Of a DNA stretch of 64,000 nt, positions 38,250 to 47,731 are shown piece by piece. This stretch comes from Alteromonas pelagimontana (GTDB lineage Bacteria; Pseudomonadota; Gammaproteobacteria; Enterobacterales; Alteromonadaceae). Positions within the stretch are counted from its first letter, which is position 1; every line of letters begins with the position of its first letter. A model generated the notes under the pieces. That model was given only the letters and a program-made list of their open reading frames with translations, ran no database searches and was not told where the DNA came from. Location of the stretch: the NCBI RefSeq assembly GCF_002499975.2, contig NZ_CP052766.1:4154001-4218000 (forward strand), given 5' to 3'. The position numbers and the translations under genes were made by a program.

Positions 38250-38951
38250 TTACTGATTAGAAACCATAGCAACAGGAATGATTTGCTCGCTTTCGCTTAT
38301 GCGGCCATCGCGCACAAACACGTTGCGCTCGGTTTGCATCGCCAGCTCTGGATCATGGGTCACCATCACAATGGTCGTGCCGTTATCGTTAATTTCCTGA
38401 AGCAGCGCCATTACGCTTTTTGCCATGTTACTGTCTAAGTTTCCTGTAGGTTCATCGGCTAGCAAAAAGCGTGGTTCTCCTGCCAACGCTCTGGCAATCG
38501 CCACACGCTGCTGCTGACCACCGGACAACTGCGAAGGCAAGTGCTTCATGCGATTTGCCAGCCCCACGCGTTCCAAACTCTGTTGAATACGCTTATTCCG
38601 TTCAGCTTTGCCAAACCCGCGGTAGCGCAGCGGTACGTCTACGTTGTCGTAAAGGTTAAGATCGGGAATAAGGTTAAAGCTCTGGAAGATAAACCCAATT
38701 TTTTCATTGCGCAGTTTGCTGCGCTGCTTATCAGACAGGTGGCTAACATCTTGCCCGTCCAGCGCATATACGCCTGCGGTATAGGTTTCTAAAAGACCCG
38801 CGATATTTAAAAACGTGGTTTTTCCTGAACCGGACGGCCCGGTAACGGAAATAAACTCGCCTTCGTTGACGGTAAGGTTAAAATCTCTCAGAGCGTGAGT
38901 TTCGACCAGATCGGTCCGAAAGGTTTTAGTTAAATTGGTCATTGTAAGCAT
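38250..38951 (-). CDS. ABC transporter ATP-binding protein (LolD/MacB-ATPase type)
   Basis: A 233-residue ATPase with Walker A GPSGSGKTTFLN, Q-loop FIFQSFNLIPDL, signature LSGGQQQRVAIARALAG, Walker B FLLADEPTGNLDS and H-loop VTHDPE. The start at 38951 has GGAACG upstream. It energises the two adjacent FtsX-like permeases. Such sets often export peptides, lipoproteins or antimicrobials; the cargo is unknown here. Confidence 0.93.
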   Translation of the reverse strand: MLTMTNLTKTFRTDLVETHALRDFNLTVNEGEFISVTGPSGSGKTTFLNIAGLLETYTAGVYALDGQDVSHLSDKQRSKLRNEKIGFIFQSFNLIPDLNLYDNVDVPLRYRGFGKAERNKRIQQSLERVGLANRMKHLPSQLSGGQQQRVAIARALAGEPRFLLADEPTGNLDSNMAKSVMALLQEINDNGTTIVMVTHDPELAMQTERNVFVRDGRISESEQIIPVAMVSNQ

Positions 38952-38968
38952 GTGCGTTCCTTGTGCAA

Positions 38969-40267
38969 TTATTGGGTAATAAGTACGGTGTCTGCGCCGT
39001 TGAACTGGTCGGTTCCTGAAACGATGATCCGATCGTGTATCGCCAGACCTGATACAATTTCGACTGCCGCCAAACTACGTGCGCCCGTGGTGATCGGCAC
39101 ACGATAAGCAACATTGTCTTCAATTTTATAGGCGATACGCCCACTGCCGCTTTCCAGAAACTGTCCGCGTTGCACCATCAGTACGTTCTCTTTGTTTTCC
39201 ATCAGTATGCGGGTAGTCAGGCGTTGGTTCTGCCGTAGGCCAGTAGGGGGAATAACAGGTTCACCTTGCGCATCTTCAGTCACAAATCTGATGCGGCCAG
39301 CCACCTGGTTATCCTGAATTTCCGGAGAAATAGTGACAAGTTTCGCTGGGTACAACCTGCCGTTAAATTCCACTTCTGAAATCATGCCAATGGCAAGGTC
39401 ATCGGCGTAGCTTTCGGGAATGTCGACTTCTAATTCAAATTCACTTAAATCCACCACGCTCAAAATAGCCTGGTGCTGGGTAACCTGGTTCTTCTGCTGA
39501 ACAGCCAGGTTACCCACGATACCGTTTACGGGAGAGAGTAAAATCAGTTGGTCAGTTTTGCGCTGTAGGTCCGCCACTTTCAGGGTTTGTCGGTTCAACT
39601 GGTGAGTTTTGCTCTGAATTTCAAAGGCGAGACTTTCGACGTTGAGCTGCGCATCCTTTACCGCATGCTGATGAACCAGCCTGGCGTTATGCAGCTCATC
39701 TTGTGCTTTCTCATAATCGATTGTGCTGATTGCGTTGGTGGTGTAAGCAGTGTCAGCCCGACGTTTTTCTCTGTCGGCCGCAGTTAAAGCGACAGCCGCC
39801 ATATCAATGGCTTTTTGATCCTCCAGCATTTGTTTCTTAGCCTGAATTTTCTGACGCTCGATGGCAGTAGACAGTTCACTGAGTACAGCTTGTTCCTGCT
39901 CAAGTTCGCTCGTCAACGCAGGGCTTTCAATGCGGGCCAATTCTTGCCCCAGCATTACGTCGTCTCCTGCATCGACACTGAATGTTATAGTGCCTTGGGC
40001 GGGACTGTAGAGTTTAGGACTAACGGCAGCCACTACACGCCCCTGAACGGAGAGATCGCGCACCAGGTTTCCCTGCGTCACTTCACCCACACGCAAACGG
40101 GAAAAGGGCACGCTGGATTGAGAGCTGCCCCACTGTGTAAGTGCAGGAATAATATAAAATAGTGAAAGAAGTAGTAGCCCAGCGCCACTGATGATTAACA
40201 ATGGACGCTTGGCGCTTTTTGTAGGCGACAGCAGGGTATCCTGTCCGCTGGTGTCAGCGATATGCAT
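38969..40267 (-). CDS. HlyD/RND-type periplasmic adaptor subunit
   Basis: 432 residues: one N-terminal membrane anchor (LLIISGAGLLLLSLFYIIPAL), a split biotinyl-lipoyl-like domain around a helical hairpin rich in Gln and Lys (about 120-230), then beta-barrel and membrane-proximal domains ending VSGTDQFNGADTVLI. First gene of the export operon. It would link the MacB-like pump to a TolC-type outer-membrane channel, none of which is encoded nearby. Confidence 0.9.
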   Translation of the reverse strand: MHIADTSGQDTLLSPTKSAKRPLLIISGAGLLLLSLFYIIPALTQWGSSQSSVPFSRLRVGEVTQGNLVRDLSVQGRVVAAVSPKLYSPAQGTITFSVDAGDDVMLGQELARIESPALTSELEQEQAVLSELSTAIERQKIQAKKQMLEDQKAIDMAAVALTAADREKRRADTAYTTNAISTIDYEKAQDELHNARLVHQHAVKDAQLNVESLAFEIQSKTHQLNRQTLKVADLQRKTDQLILLSPVNGIVGNLAVQQKNQVTQHQAILSVVDLSEFELEVDIPESYADDLAIGMISEVEFNGRLYPAKLVTISPEIQDNQVAGRIRFVTEDAQGEPVIPPTGLRQNQRLTTRILMENKENVLMVQRGQFLESGSGRIAYKIEDNVAYRVPITTGARSLAAVEIVSGLAIHDRIIVSGTDQFNGADTVLITQ

Positions 40268-40352
40268 AGCAAGTTCCTGATGAGAGGTTTCTTGCTATGT
40301 CGAATGATTCCTAAAGAAAGTTTAAATTGCCATAAATTATTTTTTGTGGATT

Positions 40353-40540
40353 AGGGGGCGTGTTGACCTTTGCCGTCAGAATCTTGTCCAAAATCAACTT
40401 GTTTTGATTGCGGTGCGAGTTATGAAGCCCCCTCTCTTAGTAAAAAAGTCACCTAAGTAAACAGTGAGTAACAAAGAGCAAGATAGGTTATGAAGAACCC
40501 TGCAATCGCTGCAAAAATAAACAACAAAGGTCAACAGACT
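40353..40540. repeat. MITE-like dispersed element, copy 2
   Basis: About 185 bp sharing ends and interior with 21683-21856. The left end is GGGGGCGTGTTGACCTTTG and the right end reads CAAAGGTCAACAGACTT, so TGTTGACCTTTG is a perfect 12-bp inverted pair. It carries small insertions relative to copy 1 (for example GCAATCGCT near the right end) and no gene. It lies upstream of the export operon, in the gap before the subtilase gene's 3' end. Confidence 0.78.
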
Positions 40541-40566
40541 TCAGTATTAATGGCAACATAAGCGAT

Positions 40567-40590
40567 GAAAAAAGGCCGCTGTCGCGACCT
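40567..40590 (-). terminator. Intrinsic terminator of the subtilase gene
   Basis: On the minus strand GGTCGC-GACA-GCGGCC forms a 6-bp stem (one G-U pair) followed by TTTTTT (40568-40573). It lies 24 bases beyond the stop codon of the S8 peptidase gene, in the right orientation. Confidence 0.78.
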
Positions 40591-40613
40591 GTTTATACAA
40601 TTTTTGACGGAGA

Positions 40614-43600
40614 CTAGTGGCTTCGACGTCGTTGCATCAAACACGGGATTATCAGCAACATTAACCACCCAAAAGCGCCACCGCCACCAGAACTCGAAGG
40701 GCGGTCGTTAACGGTTATGTTTATTTGAGCGGAAGCGGTGTTGCCCATGGCATCCGTTGCTGTCGCTTGTAAAACAATAGTCGCTGTATTTTCTATTTCG
40801 GGCGCCGTTAAGGTCACCGTTGGCCGGTTGGAGTTTTGTAACGTCGCTGTCGGACCGGAGACCTGGGACCAGCTTACATTTACCTCATCATCATTAGGAT
40901 CTGAGACCGTTGCAGTATAAGTCTGGCCCCGTAACTCAGTAATGGAGCTGTTGCCGGAAATACTGACTGTGGGAGCGCCTTCAACCTGAACGCCACTATA
41001 CACCGCAGATGTTTCCTCGCGCGTCCCGGGAACATTCGTCACGGCAGAGCGCGCATACACCTCAATAGGGCCGGTAGCGGCGTCTTGGTTTAGTCGCACA
41101 TTGAAACTCAAGTTAGCAACCGCTTCGGTATTTGCTTCAGATGGATAAAAGCAAACCTGAAGATCTTTATGGGATGGTAATTCACTCACGGGGACTGATA
41201 AGCCAGCCGTACCCATTGCATTTTCAAAGCCAAAGATACCGGTAAGCGCCTGCGGTGAAGTAAGGTTGGCGTAATGCAAAATTACGGCTGGCATATCCTC
41301 ATTGTCTTTAGCATTCAGCCACACGCTAAAATCAGGAAGCTCAGTAGCGGTGGCTGCGTCTTCCATTCGTTGCCAGGAAATGACGGCACTACCATCACTC
41401 AGACCGGCTACGCCGATCCTGCTGCTATCGTTAACATTCGTTTTCCGCCAGTTAGCTGCAATAACAGCGTTAGGCGCAACCTCGGAAGGCAACGACTGCG
41501 AAGTCCAGGGTGACGCACCCAATGTATTGGCAAAGGTAATGTATCCGTCTTTTGTTACGGTAAAACCTGCATAGTCATTACCTAGAAACCGTACCGGATG
41601 ACGATAGGTTGCGTAGGAATTGACGGTGTCAATTGCCGATATATCTCTACCTGAAGATAACTGCGACAAGGCATCTGAAATTGCGGTACTCGCCGCACAA
41701 GTTTTGTCCGTTATGCTATTGGTAAAATAATACGCCGAGGTGGGACGCTCAAGAGCAGGTTGAAGCGTAGTCCATGAAATAACATTACCATTGACAGTCC
41801 CGCCGCTACCTACAGAGTCAGGGATTACAGTTACGCTATCAGGCAAAATAACATCAATCGCGTAGCGTCGATCTTCAGACGTGTAGTTTGACATTACGTT
41901 AACGGAAAATGTTGAGATTTCACCCACCGACACTCTTTGTGAAGAGGGCGAATCAATATATACATCGTTCTCGCCGCGAATGATATCCACAGATGTGATA
42001 CCCAGGTTGGTAGGATTGTCATTATCGGTGCCAAGCGCAAAAGCTCCGAAAAAGCGATCGCCGGGAGACGCATCATCAAGGTCCCACAGCAGACGCACAT
42101 CAAACTCTGCTAACGCGGCGGTGGTATCCGGACCCTGCAGAACCAGGCTAGAATCGGGTGAGCTATCGACGACGGCATAGCTGAGCATAAATGTGTCGGT
42201 AGCGCTGGCGAAGGAAGGTTTCCAGTTTTGCAATAATATCCAGTAACGGCCTGCTTCAGGTTGACGCAGATTGATGTATTCATCTGCAGTGAACGAGGTG
42301 CTTTCGCCGACCACTTCGCCTTCTTCCGGTATGCCGTTATTGTTTTTGTCGTACAAGATGTACATATCCAGATCAATGGCAGTAACATCGCTGGTTTGCG
42401 CCACCAAGCGAATATCACCTTCAGAAACTGTCACTTCTTGTAGGAAAATGCCATCAGAGGTATCATCTAAATAGTCGCTATTGTCGCTGTCACCTTGCAA
42501 ACTTCCTTTGACAACTGAGGCGGGGATCAGACCGTAAGAGACGTAACTGAAATCTGTGATCTCCACGCTAAGTAAATTTGGCAACAAGTAACTATCATGA
42601 TTTCTATGTGCGGTAATCTCTAGTTCGTCCGGTATCGTGCCGTTAGCAGCAAAGGCAGCAACAGGAAGATGTAATTCAACGCCAGACGCAGGAGTAAGTA
42701 AAAGATTGGCGTATGCCCATTCGTTGCCGTTAATGGCCATTGTATTCATTGTTACCGAAAGGGTTTGTGATTCTCCCTTATCCAAAGCAAAAGAAGATGG
42801 CGAAACGCTTACATCAAAATCATCAGTCAGAACATCGAGCGATACCTGCCATTCACCAGCTTCAGCTGCAGTAACTGTTCGGGTTAATGTACAGGTGCCG
42901 ACGCAATTTGCATCAGTGAAAGCCGGTACATTCAATGAACGCGGCTCGCCACCTGTTGCAGGATTGGCGGCCAGATAATTGTCACGGCTTTCGTCCAACG
43001 TTAATGAACTGCGAATGGCTTCATCCACGCGAATGCGGCCTGCTCCCATCTCGAACCAGTTTGCAGCAGAAACGCCATCTTCCCCGGTTACTGCCGTTGT
43101 CGCTGTCATCATGAGTACCGAACGAATTTGATCCGGAGTCCAACTAGGGTGCGCTTGTTTAATCAGCGCTCCTGCGCCGGCAACATGAGGGCTGGCCATT
43201 GACGTGCCTGAAAGGTAATTGTAGTCAGAAGGGGCAGTGCCGGTTTGATCATGACCGTATTGCTCATCTGAATAAGCCGCGAAAATATTGACGCCCGGCG
43301 CGACGAGATGAGGAGTCAACGTGCTTATCGTCGAATTAGGGCCACGAGATGAAAATGACGCCAAAATATCCGCTGATGCCGGATCAATAGTAATTCCTCC
43401 TTCTGAGGCAGTAATGGTAGCCATGTGGCCTGAACCAGTTGCCAGCCACTGGCGTAACTCCTTTGCATTGCTGGTGCTAATGTGAATGCCCGGTACAATG
43501 TAGACATCATTTGCTAAATCATCTGCGCCACCCGGGACATTAGCAAGCACGTAACCGCCAGCTCCTCCAACTGCCACATTTTTCGCTTTTTGGATGCGCG

Positions 43601-45152
43601 CAATGTCACCACGATCACAAACCACAATTTCTCCCTGAAACGTTCCTTCAGGGTAGGGTTCAAGACACTGCGCGGGATCGCCGTTAGGATCGTTGCTGTT
43701 CGGGTAATTGCCTGCATATACAATTGGTGCGGTAATCTCACCCGTATTGCTTGTTCCGATCATCGGATTGGGAGTAAAGTTTCCGCCTGAGAAGTCGGTC
43801 AGGTTTTTCTCATAGTTGATAAAGCGCCCGTGAGTCGTTGCGCCCACCACCGTATACCAGGGAGAGTATTTATCGGTGCTGTAATCGTCTGGCCCGTCAT
43901 TACCCGCTGAATGCGCAGCAAAGATGCCAGCCTGCTGTACTCTTAGCCAGGCTTTATTGACATTGGAAGACCATGGATCGTCGCCGCCGGAAACAGAAAA
44001 ATTGACTACATCAACAATGCCAGAGGCCACTACATCATCCAGCGCAGCTAAAATGGCAGAATTGATACAGCCAACATAAGCGTCGCCTTCATCACCAGGC
44101 AGGCAAACCTGATAGGAAATAATATTGGCGTGAGGCGCAACGCCAGAAACGCGGTCGTAAACAAAGCCTGATTCTATACCATCACTTTCGTTAACATCGG
44201 CTTCTGGAACACGTTCTTTAACATCAAATAATACGTTACCTGCAGCAGTGGCTGCTACATGCGAACCGTGACCGTTGTAATCTTCGCCGTTGCGCTGCAA
44301 ATTTTTGGTAAAGACATCGCTGTCTGCATACGCGTTCACGATATCAGGATAGCTGAATACACCAATCAGCTTGTCATTACAAAGAGACGGAAAGGACGCC
44401 GCGCAATCGCCGAGAAATGCCCCGTTTCCTAGCGGATTAGTATGAGCATATCCATCACCACCTACTGCAGCAAAAGAAGGGTGGTCGGTATTGATGCCAG
44501 TGTCCAAAATGGCGATCACCGTGCCTTCACCCTGAAGTGCATTTAACGTAGGTGCAGCAGTGCCATCCCATACCTTATTAGCACCAATAAGTATCGGTCC
44601 GGTATCGGTATCAAGATAAACGATTTTGTCCCTTTCTACGTGGCTGACCTGGGGCATCGCGGCTATAGCGGCCGCCTGTTCTGGTGTGGCTTGTATGGCA
44701 AAGCCGTTTAAGGCGTACTCATAATTTGCTACAGGCGCAATTTTTCCCACTTTGCCCTTTATTTCAGCAAGCACGTCTTGTTGTTTACCCTGTAAGAAGC
44801 CTCGGTACGCTTTTACTGCCGACTGTGAACTGCCACTGATTCGCTGCACACTAGTATTGCCGCTATTCTTAAAATAATGAGCGGTTGCCGAATAGGCAGG
44901 GTTAGCTCCTTCGTAGCTAACAACCGGAGCATCATTCAGTTCAACAATATAGATATCACGCTCAGCATAACTTTCATCCAATTTCCAAGGAGTTGTTACG
45001 TTATATGACGCTTTTTTATTAACCGAAACCGGCTGCAGCCAGGCGGCATTTGGTTGCTGATCGCTGTTTGCCGATGCCGATGCCGATAGCAGCGCCAGTG
45101 CCACTGCAATAGAAGTTGAAATTTTCACAGGCTTACTCCGACTACGGGACAT
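40614..45152 (-). CDS. Secreted S8 subtilisin-like peptidase with GlyGly-CTERM tail
   Basis: About 1512 residues from the start used here. The signal peptide (SIAVALALLSASASA) is followed by an inhibitor I9-type propeptide and a subtilase domain: Asp in VIAILDTGINTD (about residue 217), His in NGHGSHVAATAAG (about 295) and Ser in LSGTSMASPHVAGAG. A PA domain is inserted before the Ser. Beta-sandwich domains follow, with a last PKD/cadherin-like repeat (YTATVSDPNDDEVNVSW). The tail GGGGAFGWLMLLIIPCLMQR plus basic residues is a GlyGly-CTERM rhombosortase-type signal. Starts at 45173 or 45356 cannot be excluded; none has a clear ribosome site. Confidence 0.9.
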   Translation of the reverse strand: MSRSRSKPVKISTSIAVALALLSASASANSDQQPNAAWLQPVSVNKKASYNVTTPWKLDESYAERDIYIVELNDAPVVSYEGANPAYSATAHYFKNSGNTSVQRISGSSQSAVKAYRGFLQGKQQDVLAEIKGKVGKIAPVANYEYALNGFAIQATPEQAAAIAAMPQVSHVERDKIVYLDTDTGPILIGANKVWDGTAAPTLNALQGEGTVIAILDTGINTDHPSFAAVGGDGYAHTNPLGNGAFLGDCAASFPSLCNDKLIGVFSYPDIVNAYADSDVFTKNLQRNGEDYNGHGSHVAATAAGNVLFDVKERVPEADVNESDGIESGFVYDRVSGVAPHANIISYQVCLPGDEGDAYVGCINSAILAALDDVVASGIVDVVNFSVSGGDDPWSSNVNKAWLRVQQAGIFAAHSAGNDGPDDYSTDKYSPWYTVVGATTHGRFINYEKNLTDFSGGNFTPNPMIGTSNTGEITAPIVYAGNYPNSNDPNGDPAQCLEPYPEGTFQGEIVVCDRGDIARIQKAKNVAVGGAGGYVLANVPGGADDLANDVYIVPGIHISTSNAKELRQWLATGSGHMATITASEGGITIDPASADILASFSSRGPNSTISTLTPHLVAPGVNIFAAYSDEQYGHDQTGTAPSDYNYLSGTSMASPHVAGAGALIKQAHPSWTPDQIRSVLMMTATTAVTGEDGVSAANWFEMGAGRIRVDEAIRSSLTLDESRDNYLAANPATGGEPRSLNVPAFTDANCVGTCTLTRTVTAAEAGEWQVSLDVLTDDFDVSVSPSSFALDKGESQTLSVTMNTMAINGNEWAYANLLLTPASGVELHLPVAAFAANGTIPDELEITAHRNHDSYLLPNLLSVEITDFSYVSYGLIPASVVKGSLQGDSDNSDYLDDTSDGIFLQEVTVSEGDIRLVAQTSDVTAIDLDMYILYDKNNNGIPEEGEVVGESTSFTADEYINLRQPEAGRYWILLQNWKPSFASATDTFMLSYAVVDSSPDSSLVLQGPDTTAALAEFDVRLLWDLDDASPGDRFFGAFALGTDNDNPTNLGITSVDIIRGENDVYIDSPSSQRVSVGEISTFSVNVMSNYTSEDRRYAIDVILPDSVTVIPDSVGSGGTVNGNVISWTTLQPALERPTSAYYFTNSITDKTCAASTAISDALSQLSSGRDISAIDTVNSYATYRHPVRFLGNDYAGFTVTKDGYITFANTLGASPWTSQSLPSEVAPNAVIAANWRKTNVNDSSRIGVAGLSDGSAVISWQRMEDAATATELPDFSVWLNAKDNEDMPAVILHYANLTSPQALTGIFGFENAMGTAGLSVPVSELPSHKDLQVCFYPSEANTEAVANLSFNVRLNQDAATGPIEVYARSAVTNVPGTREETSAVYSGVQVEGAPTVSISGNSSITELRGQTYTATVSDPNDDEVNVSWSQVSGPTATLQNSNRPTVTLTAPEIENTATIVLQATATDAMGNTASAQINITVNDRPSSSGGGGAFGWLMLLIIPCLMQRRRSH

Positions 45153-45517
45153 GTCTGAATTTATATTTAGCATTATATGAGTAACACTTTGAACAATAGC
45201 AGGTTGCGGGAGACACGAAAACTCCGGTGCCGTGAGAATCATTGACGCCCCTTCGATAGCCATAGTGTAACCATTTATGAAAATATTTGCTTTTTCATTA
45301 CGCGGCAACAGTATGTAAAAAAGTACGGAAACAAAAAACGGTGGGCAAGAAGACAAAATATTAACGTTAACGGCTACAATTTAACAAATTATTAAAAACT
45401 AGGATAATCATCCTCTTTCTGAGGAAACCATCATGATATCTCTCCTAGCTCCGCCTCTTTGAGACAGGTAAATAGCAAGGTGATTTAATTCGAGATGGTC
45501 TAGCATAAGGACACAAT

Positions 45518-45532
45518 GGTACTAACGGTACC
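45518..45532. promoter_or_regulatory. Inverted repeat GGTAC-N5-GTACC upstream of the bkd operon
   Basis: GGTAC-TAACG-GTACC is a perfect 5-bp dyad located 23 bases before the GTG start of the E1 alpha gene, within the 400-base space between the subtilase start and the bkd operon. It may be a small operator or a leader hairpin. The rest of that space (45153-45555) shows no gene I can support. Confidence 0.3.
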
Positions 45533-45555
45533 GCCTTACAAAAGAGGGATCAAAA

Positions 45556-46743
45556 GTGCAAGACAGAAATCATCTCGCACGGGTATCTACCACGCATCAG
45601 GTTAACATTATTGAAAATGGCCTGATTGATATTCCGATGCTGCAAATCCTCAAGCCAGACGGTAGCCTCCACGAGCAGGCTGTTGAACCGGACATATCAG
45701 AGCAAACAGCCCGAAAAATATACGATACCATGGAGTACACGCGGGTACTTGATGAACGTATGATTGGCGCGCAGCGTCAGGGTCGCATCAGTTTTTATTT
45801 GGCATCGACGGGTGAAGAAGCCGCGGTAGTTGCCAGTGCTGCAGCCTTAAGCGATCAGGACATGATCATGTCGCAGTATCGGGAGCAGGGAGCACTAGCG
45901 TATCGCGGTTACACGACTCAACAGTTCATGAACCAGATGTTCAGCAACGAAAAAGATCCTAATAAAGGTCGGCAGATGCCGATTCATTATGGTGATAAAG
46001 AATTGAACTTCATGACGATTTCGTCGCCGTTAGGAACGCAGATCCCGCAAGCATCCGGCTATGCCTATGGACAAAAAATGGCTGGTAAAGACGCCATTAC
46101 TATTTGTTATTTTGGTGAAGGTGCAGCGTCAGAGGGTGACTTTCATGCAGGCTTAAACATGGCGGCGGTACTGCATTGTCCAGTCATTTTCTTCTGTCGC
46201 AACAACGGCTATGCCATCTCCACACCTGCTGAAGAGCAGTTTGCTGGCGATGGCATTGCGTCGAGAGGCTTAGGATACGGCGTAAAAACGATCAGGGTTG
46301 ACGGCAACGATCCTCTGGCAGTCTTTGCCGCCACACAGCATGCAAGAAAACTTGCCCTTGATGAGAAATGCCCTGTTTTAATTGAAGCTATGACCTATCG
46401 GTTAGCCGCGCATTCCACCTCGGATGATCCAACGGGATATCGCTCTCGTGACGAAGAAGATAAATGGCGCGCTAAGGATCCCATCCTCCGTATGGCAAAA
46501 TGGATGAAGCAAAAAGGCTGGTTCGATGAAGAGGCCAACAAAAAACTCATTGAATCGTCTCGTCAGGCGGTGCTCAGTGCATTAAAAGAAGCAGAAAAAG
46601 TCGCCATTAATCCCATTGAAGATATCGTTAACGACGTCTACTCAGAAGTGCCCTGGCACTTACAAGAGCAGCTGGAAAACCTTAAATCTCATATTCGTCT
46701 ATATCCGCAGATGTACCCGAAAACCTCAGGGAGAGTGAAATAA
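45556..46743 (+). CDS. bkdA1: Branched-chain 2-oxoacid dehydrogenase E1 component, alpha subunit
   Basis: Thiamine-diphosphate-dependent decarboxylation of the 2-oxoacids of Val, Leu and Ile. 395 residues from a GTG with AGAGGGA upstream. The ThDP motif runs [17 protein letters not shown] to NNGYAIS, and the substrate-channel/phosphorylation-loop region is [17 protein letters not shown]. Its stop overlaps the start of the beta subunit by one base. With the valine operon at the start of the window this accounts for most of the pathway. E3 is not encoded here. Confidence 0.94.
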   Translation: MQDRNHLARVSTTHQVNIIENGLIDIPMLQILKPDGSLHEQAVEPDISEQTARKIYDTMEYTRVLDERMIGAQRQGRISFYLASTGEEAAVVASAAALSDQDMIMSQYREQGALAYRGYTTQQFMNQMFSNEKDPNKGRQMPIHYGDKELNFMTISSPLGTQIPQASGYAYGQKMAGKDAITICYFGEGAASEGDFHAGLNMAAVLHCPVIFFCRNNGYAISTPAEEQFAGDGIASRGLGYGVKTIRVDGNDPLAVFAATQHARKLALDEKCPVLIEAMTYRLAAHSTSDDPTGYRSRDEEDKWRAKDPILRMAKWMKQKGWFDEEANKKLIESSRQAVLSALKEAEKVAINPIEDIVNDVYSEVPWHLQEQLENLKSHIRLYPQMYPKTSGRVK

Positions 46744-47720
46744 TGGCAAAGATGAATTTATTACAAGCCATCAACAGCGCTCTTATTACCGCGATGGAGC
46801 AAGATAAGCGGGTGATGGTTTTTGGTGAAGATGTTGGCCATTTTGGCGGCGTATTTCGGGCAACCAGTAATTTACAACAAAAGTTTGGTAGAGACCGCTG
46901 TTTCAACACGCCTCTAACGGAGCAGGGGATTATCGGCTTTGCGAATGGCCTAGCGTCGCAAGGATCTGTCCCGGTGGCTGAAATTCAGTTCGGCGACTAT
47001 ATTTTTCCGGCGTTTGATCAGATAGTCAATGAGACCGCGAAGTTTCGTTATCGCTCGGGCGGTCAGTTTTCCTGTGGAACCTTGACTATACGCACCCCAT
47101 ACGGCGGCGGAATTGCCGGCGGACATTATCATAGCCAGTCGCCAGAAGCCTTTTTCGCGCATATTCCCGGTATGAAAATTGTCATTCCTCGCAATCCTTA
47201 TCAGGCAAAAGGCCTGCTGTTAGCATCCATTCGAGATGACAATCCAGTACTGTTTATGGAACCGAAACGGCTCTACCGCGCTTCAGTGAGTGACGTGCCG
47301 GAAGATGATTACGAGCTACCCTTAGGTAAGGCAGATATTGTTGAAGAAGGCAGCGACATCACTTTGGTGGGATGGGGCGCACAGATAGAAGTGCTGCAAA
47401 AGGCCGCAGAAATGGCCCTGGAAGATGGCGTGTCTTGTGAAATTATCGACCTACGCAGTATTTTACCCTGGGATGCCGAGGCGGTTGTCGATTCGGTAAG
47501 GAAAACCGGGCGCTTACTCGTCAATCATGAAGCCCCACAGACAGGTGGCTTTGCCAGTGAAATTGCAGCAACTGTGCAGGAAAAATGCTTTTTATATCTT
47601 GAAGCGCCTATTGCCCGGGTGTGTGGTCTGGACACGCCCTATCCGCTGGCACATGAAAAAGAATACATGCCTGATCAGTACAAAACGTATGAAGCCATCA
47701 AGCGCACAATGAACTATTAA
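46743..47720 (+). CDS. bkdA2: Branched-chain 2-oxoacid dehydrogenase E1 component, beta subunit
   Basis: 325 residues, forming the E1 heterotetramer with the upstream alpha subunit. Typical features are [17 protein letters not shown] at the N-terminus, [17 protein letters not shown] with the ThDP-activating Glu, and [17 protein letters not shown] in the C-terminal domain. The ATG begins on the last base of the alpha-subunit stop codon. Confidence 0.94.
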   Translation: MAKMNLLQAINSALITAMEQDKRVMVFGEDVGHFGGVFRATSNLQQKFGRDRCFNTPLTEQGIIGFANGLASQGSVPVAEIQFGDYIFPAFDQIVNETAKFRYRSGGQFSCGTLTIRTPYGGGIAGGHYHSQSPEAFFAHIPGMKIVIPRNPYQAKGLLLASIRDDNPVLFMEPKRLYRASVSDVPEDDYELPLGKADIVEEGSDITLVGWGAQIEVLQKAAEMALEDGVSCEIIDLRSILPWDAEAVVDSVRKTGRLLVNHEAPQTGGFASEIAATVQEKCFLYLEAPIARVCGLDTPYPLAHEKEYMPDQYKTYEAIKRTMNY

Positions 47721-47731
47721 GGGTAGGCATT

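Noticed and set aside
45357..45555. Extension of the subtilase to a start at 45356
   Set aside because: The first 60-odd residues of the longer frame look non-coding and would place the signal peptide far inside the protein.
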